A stretch of DNA of 64,000 bases from Fidelibacterota bacterium. Its GTDB lineage: Bacteria > Pseudomonadota > Alphaproteobacteria > Rhodospirillales > Rhodospirillaceae. Position 1 is the stretch's first letter, and each line of letters begins with the position of its first letter. The notes below the pieces were generated by a model, which was given only the letters and a program-made list of their open reading frames with translations, did no database searches and was not told where the DNA came from. A program made the position numbers and the translations under genes. The DNA lies in contig CANJPG010000008.1 in assembly GCA_947476065.1 (NCBI GenBank), positions 1-64,000 on the forward strand, in the 5' to 3' direction. Positions 58,533 through 64,000 of this stretch are shown here, piece after piece.

Positions 58533-59575
58533 ATTTCACCAAACACGCCGTGGTGATCGGCGCCGCCTTGGGATTTGCAGCCTGCGCATCAATGCCGGTG
58601 GAACCTAGAGTCCCCACGACGCTGCCTGACCTGACGTCGTTCATGCTTATGCGCACGGACGGCGGCGCGCACCCGACGACGCGCGTTTCCGTGACAGAAG
58701 CCGCCGCGGTGCTCGCCGGCTACGACGTGATCTTCATCGGCGAGGCCCACGAACATCCCGGAAATCACCTGGCCGAGATGGCGCTGTTCCGCGCGATCTA
58801 TGACCGCGCGCCGCGCCTCAGCCTGTCGATGGAGCAGTTCGAACGCGACGTGCAGCCCGACGTGGATGATTACCTCGCCGGCAAGATCGGCGAGAACCCC
58901 TTCACGTCAAAGGCGCGCACCTGGGCCAACTACACCACCAGCTATCGCCCGCTGGTAGAGTTCGCCAAGGATCACAAATTGCCGGTCATCGCCGCCAATG
59001 CGCCCGAGAAAGTCATCCGCTGCGTCGGCCGCGAAGGCGAAGCGTTCTTCACGCGCATGAAGCCTGAAGAGCGCGGCTGGGCCGCCGCCCAGCTGAATAC
59101 GCAGGATGGTCCCTATAAGGATAAATTCATGGGCTTTGTCGGCGGCGACGAAGGCCACGGCGGCGATGGTTCAAAAGACAAGTCGGCGCCCCGCAAGCCC
59201 CCCAGCGAACAGCAGATCCGCAGCTTCGCCGCGCAGGTAACCCGCGACGACACCATGGCCGAGTCCATCGCGCTGCATCTGCAGAAAAACCCGGGCCGCA
59301 AAGTCGTGCAGATCAACGGCTCATTCCACAGCGATGGATTCTTAGGCACCGTCGAGCGGCTGAAGCTGCGCATGCCGAATTTGAAGATCGCCGTGGTCAA
59401 CCCGGACTTCGCTGACGATCCACTGCATCCCAAGGTCAGCGACAAGGAAGCCAAGGCCGGAACGTTCACGCTGCTCCTGCGCGAACTGCCGGACTTCTAC
59501 GCCAACGACGAGGAGATGGCGGCAGCCATCAAAAAACAGATCGCCGCGCGTGATCGCAATAAGTGCGAGCTCTGA
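58529..59575 (+). CDS. ChaN-like (DUF399) haem-binding type lipoprotein
   Basis: A 348-residue predicted lipoprotein. The signal MNFTKHAVVIGAALGFAAC ends with a lipobox. The mature protein matches ChaN: YDVIFIGEAHEHPGNHLAEM, LSMEQFERDVQPDVDDYL, VIAANAPEKVIRCVGREG, and QINGSFHSDGFLGTVERL. A Gly/Lys/Pro-rich loop (~200-232, with EGHGGDGSKDKSAPRKPPS) is inserted before the second half. ChaN of Campylobacter binds haem; an iron role here is inference. GTG at 58529 overlaps the stop of the LytM-variant gene, so the two are coupled. Confidence 0.88.
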   Translation: MNFTKHAVVIGAALGFAACASMPVEPRVPTTLPDLTSFMLMRTDGGAHPTTRVSVTEAAAVLAGYDVIFIGEAHEHPGNHLAEMALFRAIYDRAPRLSLSMEQFERDVQPDVDDYLAGKIGENPFTSKARTWANYTTSYRPLVEFAKDHKLPVIAANAPEKVIRCVGREGEAFFTRMKPEERGWAAAQLNTQDGPYKDKFMGFVGGDEGHGGDGSKDKSAPRKPPSEQQIRSFAAQVTRDDTMAESIALHLQKNPGRKVVQINGSFHSDGFLGTVERLKLRMPNLKIAVVNPDFADDPLHPKVSDKEAKAGTFTLLLRELPDFYANDEEMAAAIKKQIAARDRNKCEL

Positions 59576-59578
59576 CGC

Positions 59579-60703
59579 TTACTCCACGTGCCGCTGCTTG
59601 ATGTAGTCCGCCGCCTGCATTTCGATGAGGCGTGACGCAGTGCGGTGGAACTCAAAACCGCCTTCGTTCCCGCTGTAAAGTTCCGTCGGCGGCACCGCTG
59701 CTGAACAGACCAGGGCCGTGCGGTGCTCATACAGCGCGTCAATGAGAGTGACAAAACGCCGCGCGGAATCCTTCTTCTCCTCGGTCATCTGCGGGATGTC
59801 CTTGAGGATCACCGTCGAGAACTGGGCGGCGATGGCGAGATAGTCGCTGGGTCCCAGCGGTTGTTCGCAGAGATCGCTGAAATCGAACCGCGCCACCTCG
59901 CGGGCCGCCGCCGGCACTGTGATCCTGCGGCCCGGCATCTGCACAAAATCGGGGTTCGGCTCCGCATCATCGGTGAGGCGGGCCCAGGCGGCATCCAATG
60001 CGGCGTCGGCAACCTGCCCCAAAGGCGTATGATAGACCGCCTGCCCGGCAAGACGCCCCAAGCGGTAGTCCTGCGCCGATTCAAGACCCAGGATATCCAG
60101 CTTCTCCTTGATGATGGCGATGAACGGCAAAAAGCGGTCGCGCTGTAGGCCGTGTTTATAAAGATCATCCGGATGGCGGTTGGACGTCGTCACCACCACG
60201 ACGCCGCGCTCGAACAGCTTCTGGAACAGTCGGCCCACCACCATGGCGTCAGCAATGTCGCGCACTTCAAGTTCATCGAGGCACAAAAGTGTCGTGTTGT
60301 CGGCGATGCCATCGGCCATGCCGGGGATCGGATCACCTTCGTCGGCATACATCGGCATCTGGCGACGGCGGTGGATTTCGAGATGGATGTCGCGCATGAA
60401 AGCGTGGAAGTGCACGCGTTCTTTCGCCGCAATTGGGGCCACGCCAAAGAACAGGTTCATCAGCATCGACTTGCCGCGCCCGACGCCGCCGTACAGGTAC
60501 AGTCCCTGGGGCGGCGGGGTTTCGTCGCGGGCTTTCAGACCAAAGCGGTCCATCCAGCCGCGCTTGCCGCTTTTTGGCTGATAGCCTTTGAGGGCATTGG
60601 CCAGGCTGGTGAGCTTCTCCGCCGCCAGTTCCTGTGCGGAATCCGACTTCAGCTCGCCGGCGGCGACCAGCGCGCGGTAGCGTTGCAGAGGCGAATCAGT
60701 CAT
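59579..60703 (-). CDS. zapE: Cell division protein ZapE (AFG1-like ATPase)
   Basis: A 374-residue AFG1/ZapE AAA ATPase that associates with the division ring in E. coli. The N-terminus MTDSPLQRYRALVAAGELK is typical. Walker A is LYGGVGRGKSMLMNLF, Walker B is LLCLDELEVRDIADAM, and VVTTSNRHPDDLYKHGLQR is the sensor region with the family Asn-Arg. The C-terminal FDFSDLCEQPLGPSDYLAIA segment is conserved. In alphaproteobacteria the gene commonly lies upstream of mdh as here, though here two plus-strand genes intervene. Confidence 0.96.
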   Translation of the reverse strand: MTDSPLQRYRALVAAGELKSDSAQELAAEKLTSLANALKGYQPKSGKRGWMDRFGLKARDETPPPQGLYLYGGVGRGKSMLMNLFFGVAPIAAKERVHFHAFMRDIHLEIHRRRQMPMYADEGDPIPGMADGIADNTTLLCLDELEVRDIADAMVVGRLFQKLFERGVVVVTTSNRHPDDLYKHGLQRDRFLPFIAIIKEKLDILGLESAQDYRLGRLAGQAVYHTPLGQVADAALDAAWARLTDDAEPNPDFVQMPGRRITVPAAAREVARFDFSDLCEQPLGPSDYLAIAAQFSTVILKDIPQMTEEKKDSARRFVTLIDALYEHRTALVCSAAVPPTELYSGNEGGFEFHRTASRLIEMQAADYIKQRHVE

Positions 60704-60714
60704 GGCGGATCATG

Positions 60715-60752
60715 AAAAAAGTCGTGCCGCCTCTCATAAGGGAGGCGGCACG
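60715..60752 (-). terminator. Intrinsic terminator after the DHH phosphoesterase gene
   Basis: An 11-bp perfect hairpin (60723-60733 with 60742-60752; CGTGCCGCCTC pairing with GAGGCGGCACG) is followed on the minus strand by two bases and then six T (60720-60715). It closes the transcript from 61708 and sits just before the zapE start at 60703. Confidence 0.9.
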
Positions 60753-60778
60753 GAACCTATAGCGCATAAAGGAGCGGG

Positions 60779-61708
60779 TTAGCCGTCCTTATTGATCTTC
60801 TCGATCAGGTCTTTCAGCGTCTTCTCAGACTGGTCGTTGGGGACCTGGCAGGTGCCGGCCGCCTGGTGACCGCCGCCGCCGTACTTCAGGCACAGCTCGC
60901 CGACATTGGTCTTGCTCGAGCGGTCGAAGATCGACTTGCCGATGGCAAACACAGTGTTCTGCTTCTTCAGGCCCCACATCACATGGATCGAGATGTTGGT
61001 CTGGGGATACAGGGCGTAAATCAGGAAGCGATTGCATGCCCAAATTGTCTCTTCATCGCGCAGGTCCAGGATCACCAGATTCTTGTGCACCGTTGAGCAG
61101 CGCTTGATCTGGTCCTTGGCCTTGGTTTCATGTTCGACGTAGAGATCGACGCGCTCGACGACGTCCGGCAGCATGAGGATGTCTTCGACCGACATCTGCA
61201 CGCATTTGTCGATGAGCTCCATCATGAGTTGATAATTGGAAATGGTGAACTCGCGGAAGCGTCCTAAGCCGGTACGCGCGTCCATGATGAAGTTCATCAG
61301 ATCCCAACCCTGAGGATTGAGGACTTCGTCCTTGTTGAACTGCGCGGCGTCGCCCTTGTCGACCGCGGCCATCAGGGAATCCGAAATGCGCGGGATCTTT
61401 TTCTTGCCGCCGTAGTAGTCGTAAACAACGCGCGCCGCCGAAGGGGCGTTCTTGTCTATGACGTGGTTGTCTTTTTTGCCGACACGAATGGTTTCGCTTT
61501 CGTGGTGGTCGAAAGCGAGGTGTACGCCCTCGACAAACGGAAGGTTGGTGGTGATGTCACGGTTGGTGATCTCGATCACCCCGTCTTGCATGTCCTTCGG
61601 GTGAACGAACTTGATCTCATCGATCATGTTCAGTTCCTTTAGAATAGCCGCGCAGACGAGACCGTCGAAATCGCTGCGCGTAACGAGCCGGTATTTCCCT
61701 GAGGACAT
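60779..61708 (-). CDS. DHH family phosphoesterase (exopolyphosphatase/nanoRNase-like)
   Basis: A 309-residue protein. Metal-binding motifs are TRSDFDGLVCA (Asp13 and Asp15), LAFDHHESETI (Asp67-His68-His69) and VDKGDAAQF; the C-terminal DHHA1 domain has KYGGGGHQAAGTCQVP. This fits the DHH superfamily of exopolyphosphatase-related and nano-RNase proteins; the substrate is not set by sequence. The ATG at 61708 has GGGGAG upstream. It is a single gene ending in a strong terminator. Confidence 0.92.
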   Translation of the reverse strand: MSSGKYRLVTRSDFDGLVCAAILKELNMIDEIKFVHPKDMQDGVIEITNRDITTNLPFVEGVHLAFDHHESETIRVGKKDNHVIDKNAPSAARVVYDYYGGKKKIPRISDSLMAAVDKGDAAQFNKDEVLNPQGWDLMNFIMDARTGLGRFREFTISNYQLMMELIDKCVQMSVEDILMLPDVVERVDLYVEHETKAKDQIKRCSTVHKNLVILDLRDEETIWACNRFLIYALYPQTNISIHVMWGLKKQNTVFAIGKSIFDRSSKTNVGELCLKYGGGGHQAAGTCQVPNDQSEKTLKDLIEKINKDG

Positions 61709-61836
61709 CGAAAACTCCCCTCGACAAAAGTGCGTTCGGGCGAAAAGATAAACAGGACGGGGGGTTAAGACAACGCCCCTTCGTCGGCCCAAAGGCCGGA
61801 AGCGCCCGCCCGGATAGCGCTCAGCCTGTGGATAAC

Positions 61837-62181
61837 ATGAACGGAACGGCCCCAATGGCACTGCCGAGACGGCTTTTTACAGCGAAAACCATGGTTGGGA
61901 TGGCCATGGGCCTGCCTCTGCTGCTCGCGGGTTGCGGCTCGACACCCTATGTCGATAGTCGCCGCGAGGCCGGCCAAAAGGACCCGGTGGGGCAATCTAC
62001 CCCCAATATGGTTTCGATCTGCTACTCCAGCAGCGGCGCCGGCAAGGCCGAGGTCCAGAAGCTGGCCGAGTCGGAATGCGCCAAAACAGGCCGCATGGCC
62101 GTGCTGCATCACGAGGACCGCTGGGGCTGCAGCATGCTGACGCCGCGCAGAATCTTTTTTAGCTGCGTAGCTAAACCTTAA
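61837..62181 (+). CDS. Small lipoprotein of unknown function
   Basis: A 114-residue predicted lipoprotein with lipobox LLAGC in MGLPLLLAGCGSTPYVDSRR. The mature part (~80 residues) has further cysteines in VSICYSSSG, AESECAKTG, RWGCSML and IFFSCVAK, four in all, which could form two disulfides. No family is recognised. Starts at 61828 (GTG) and 61855 (ATG) are alternatives. A possible partner frame, broken by a frameshift, follows at 62229. Confidence 0.65.
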   Translation: MNGTAPMALPRRLFTAKTMVGMAMGLPLLLAGCGSTPYVDSRREAGQKDPVGQSTPNMVSICYSSSGAGKAEVQKLAESECAKTGRMAVLHHEDRWGCSMLTPRRIFFSCVAKP

Positions 62182-62228
62182 ACCCAAGCGTTCTTCCTGC
62201 AGGCAAACTACCCATTGAGGGGGTTTTG

Positions 62229-62511
62229 ATGCGGCCGCTGCGCTACGGTGCAATGGTGGCGGCGATCGTGTTCGGTGTTGACGCATTTGTCGCGCTCCAG
62301 CGGATGATGCCGGCACCCGACCTTGTCAGCCAAAGCCCGACATTTCAGGCTTACTTTGGGGCCTCCGGCCAATCATACGCCGCCTTCTCGGCCGCCATCG
62401 CCGATGAGGGCCGTGCGAGTCTGGCTGACGCGCGCAAGCCTCGAGGCCGGCCTGCCCGATCCCGGCCTCACGATACAGGCCGCAACACTCGCGCAAACCA
62501 GCGCGCAATAA
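62229..62511 (+). pseudogene. Short unknown gene probably broken by a frameshift
   Basis: ATG at 62229 has GAGGGGG about seven bases upstream and the first ~60 codons look coding (RYGAMVAAIVFGVDAFVALQ is a membrane or signal-like helix). After about position 62410 the same frame turns Arg/Pro-rich and runs through the terminator at 62510. In the +1 frame the sequence looks coding instead (WLTRASLEAGLPDPGLTIQ), with GC-rich third positions, and stops with TAA at 62509-62511 immediately at the terminator. The simplest reading is one gene of about 93 codons with a single-base insertion or deletion near 62400-62430, real or a sequencing error. No family is recognised. Confidence 0.45.
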
Positions 62512-62540
62512 AAAAGGCCGCTGAGGGAGCGGCCTTTTTT
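62510..62540. terminator. Bidirectional intrinsic terminator between convergent genes
   Basis: GGCCGCT (62516-62522) pairs with AGCGGCC (62528-62534) around the loop GAGGG, flanked by six A on the left and six T on the right. The stem extends to 13 bp if A-T pairs are counted. It can end transcription from the plus-strand gene at 62229 and from sdhB on the minus strand, whose stop is 20 bases to its right. Confidence 0.93.
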
Positions 62541-62559
62541 GTAGCGATGCGCGTGTCTG

Positions 62560-63342
62560 CTAGCCGGCGCGCTCCATCATCTTCATCTTGATGTCGCCGA
62601 TGGCCTTGGCGGGGTTCAACCCCTTCGGACAGGTATTGGTGCAGTTCATGATGGTATGGCAGCGGTACAGCTTGAACGGATCTTCAAGATTGTCCAAACG
62701 CTCGCCAGTGGCTTCGTCGCGGCTGTCGTTGATCCAGCGCGCCGCCTGCAAAAGGACGGCCGGGCCCAGGTAACGGTCGCCGTTCCACCAATAGCTGGGA
62801 CAGCTGGTGGTGCAGCAAAAGCACAAAATGCATTCCCACAAGCCGTCGAGCTTGGCGCGCTCTTCGGGGGACTGCAGGCGCTCGCCCGACGACGGCGGCG
62901 GGGTGTCGTTCTTCATCCACGGCTCGATCGACTCATATTGCGCGTAGATATGCGTGAGGTCGGGGACCAGATCCTTGACCACCGGCATGTGCGGCAGCGG
63001 ATAGACCTTCACCGTGCCATTGCACTCGTCGATGGGCTTCAAGCAGGCCAGCGTATTGCCGCCGTCGATGTTCATCGAACATGAACCGCAGATGCCCTCG
63101 CGGCACGACCGGCGCAGCGTGAGCGTCGCATCGGTTTCGTCTTTGATCTTGAGCAGCGCGTCCAGCACCATGGGCCCGCAGGTATCCAGGTCGACGTCGT
63201 AGCTGTCGATGCGCGGATTGGCGCCCGAGTCAGGGTCGTATCTATAAATGTCGAAGCGCTTGACGTTCTTGGCGCCCGCGGGCGCCGGAAACGTCTTGCC
63301 CTTGGTGGGCTTGGAATTCTTAGGGAGTGAAAACTCAACCAT
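62560..63342 (-). CDS. sdhB: Succinate dehydrogenase iron-sulfur subunit
   Basis: Carries electrons from the flavoprotein to quinone in complex II. The product has 260 residues. The 2Fe-2S site is [16 protein letters not shown] with a further Cys in NTLACLKP, and the other clusters are in [19 protein letters not shown] and [17 protein letters not shown]. It follows sdhA by 12 bases on the minus strand. The sdhC and sdhD genes are not in the window. Confidence 0.98.
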   Translation of the reverse strand: MVEFSLPKNSKPTKGKTFPAPAGAKNVKRFDIYRYDPDSGANPRIDSYDVDLDTCGPMVLDALLKIKDETDATLTLRRSCREGICGSCSMNIDGGNTLACLKPIDECNGTVKVYPLPHMPVVKDLVPDLTHIYAQYESIEPWMKNDTPPPSSGERLQSPEERAKLDGLWECILCFCCTTSCPSYWWNGDRYLGPAVLLQAARWINDSRDEATGERLDNLEDPFKLYRCHTIMNCTNTCPKGLNPAKAIGDIKMKMMERAG

Positions 63343-63354
63343 CTGCGTCGTCCT

Positions 63355-64000
63355 TTAATACACGCGAGCTTTTGGCGGGATGTACTTCACGTCGTTGGTC
63401 AGCGTGTAGGTGTGCACCGGGCGGTAATCCAGCTTCACTTTCCAGTCATCGCCGATCCAGGCCAGCGTGTGCTTCATCCAAGTCTCGTCGTCGCGGTTCG
63501 GGAAATCCTCGTGCGCATGGGCACCGCGGCTTTCGTGACGCGCTTCGCCGCCGCTGATGGTGGCCAACGCACAAGCCATCAGGTTTTCGAGCTCCAGCGC
63601 TTCGATCAGATCGGTGTTGAAGATCAGCGAGCGGTCAGAGATTTTCAGGTCACGCAAGGACTGGGCAATCTGGCCCATCTTGTCCATGCCTTCCTTCAAC
63701 GTCTTCGAGGTGCGGAACACCGCGGCGTCGTTCTGCATGGTGCGCTGCATGTTCTTGCGGATCTGCGCCGTGCTCAAGGACCCGTTGGCATTGCGGATGC
63801 GGTCGAGACGGCTGAGCGCGAGGTCGGCGGCGTTCGCAGACAACGGACGGTGCGGCATGCCCTTCTTGATGAGGTCTTTCGCGCGCAGCGCAGCCGCGCG
63901 GCCGAAGACGACGAGATCGAGCAGCGAGTTCGTGCCGAGGCGGTTGGCGCCGTGCACCGACACCGAGGCCGCTTCGCCGATGGCCATCAAGCCGGGAATG
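63355..64000 (-). CDS. sdhA: Succinate dehydrogenase flavoprotein subunit (C-terminal part; cut by window edge)
   Basis: The last ~214 residues of SdhA, running off the window. The start of the visible part, GLMAIGEAASVSVHGANRLG followed by TNSLLDLVVFGRAAA, is a conserved active-site/FAD segment, and the end KLDYRPVHTYTLTNDVKYIP is typical of SdhA. The intervening helical domain is complete. The N-terminal FAD domain with the covalent flavin histidine lies outside the window. Confidence 0.97.
   Translation of the reverse strand, partial: IPGLMAIGEAASVSVHGANRLGTNSLLDLVVFGRAAALRAKDLIKKGMPHRPLSANAADLALSRLDRIRNANGSLSTAQIRKNMQRTMQNDAAVFRTSKTLKEGMDKMGQIAQSLRDLKISDRSLIFNTDLIEALELENLMACALATISGGEARHESRGAHAHEDFPNRDDETWMKHTLAWIGDDWKVKLDYRPVHTYTLTNDVKYIPPKARVY

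Overview
The window is a 64 kb piece of a GC-rich (roughly 60% or more) chromosome from an alphaproteobacterium. Three things point there. The F1 ATP synthase operon atpHAGDC stands alone without F0 genes and follows priA. The SRP RNA lies directly upstream of dnaX-ybaB-recR. The zapE / mdh-sucCD / sucAB-lpd cluster ends near sdhAB. A DUF2336 gene and a gpmI-envC-ctpA-yibQ-rppH run fit the same class. I cannot name the genus. Coding density is very high, nearly every gene is recognisably chromosomal housekeeping, and I see no insertion sequence, prophage, CRISPR array, toxin-antitoxin pair or integration scar.

Layout. 1-5.5 kb: the end of an unknown gene, tRNA-Arg(ACG), a coiled-coil lipoprotein, panB-panC, and an orphan sensor kinase followed by a 27-residue membrane peptide. 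5.4-10.5 kb: tandem promoters drive rpmH-rnpA-yidD-yidC-engB (ribosomal protein L34, RNase P protein, membrane insertion, ribosome assembly), then argB and a HAD phosphatase. 10.5-13.6 kb: a DUF2336 gene overlapping a PAS-GAF-GGDEF cyclase. 13.8-20.8 kb: dapD-dapE (lysine/peptidoglycan precursor), a membrane protein, then def-fmt-GNAT-truA and a DUF4139 protein on the other strand. 20.8-25.7 kb: rmuC, a DUF4136 lipoprotein, recR-ybaB-dnaX and the SRP RNA. 25.9-34 kb: gpmI, a degenerate LytM activator, a CtpA protease, a YibQ-type deacetylase, rppH, a secreted unknown and a diiron protein. 34-44.6 kb: atpHAGDC, priA, a transaldolase, DUF484-xerC and a rhomboid protease.

44.7-64 kb is the most interesting part. 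Genes for half the TCA cycle (mdh, sucC, sucD, sucA, sucB, lpdA, sdhB, sdhA) run on the minus strand. Between and after them sit genes that look like envelope or glycan modification enzymes: a PagL-like deacylase, a sulfotransferase, a methyltransferase and a family 2 glycosyltransferase. Two unlinked genes here (44753-45415 and 57426-58532) encode exported proteins sharing the same six-cysteine domain. The second is fused to a LytM/M23-like domain with altered metal ligands and is translationally coupled to a ChaN-type lipoprotein gene.

The best candidates for something undescribed are that six-cysteine family, the envelope genes interleaved with the 2-oxoglutarate dehydrogenase cluster, and the tiny membrane peptide behind the orphan kinase. 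Regulatory signals visible by eye include two near-consensus sigma-70 promoters and an attenuator-like hairpin before rpmH, a promoter before dapD, a hairpin with a T-run between sucA and sucB, and strong intrinsic terminators at 60.7 and 62.5 kb. All family assignments come from reading motifs; no database search was run.
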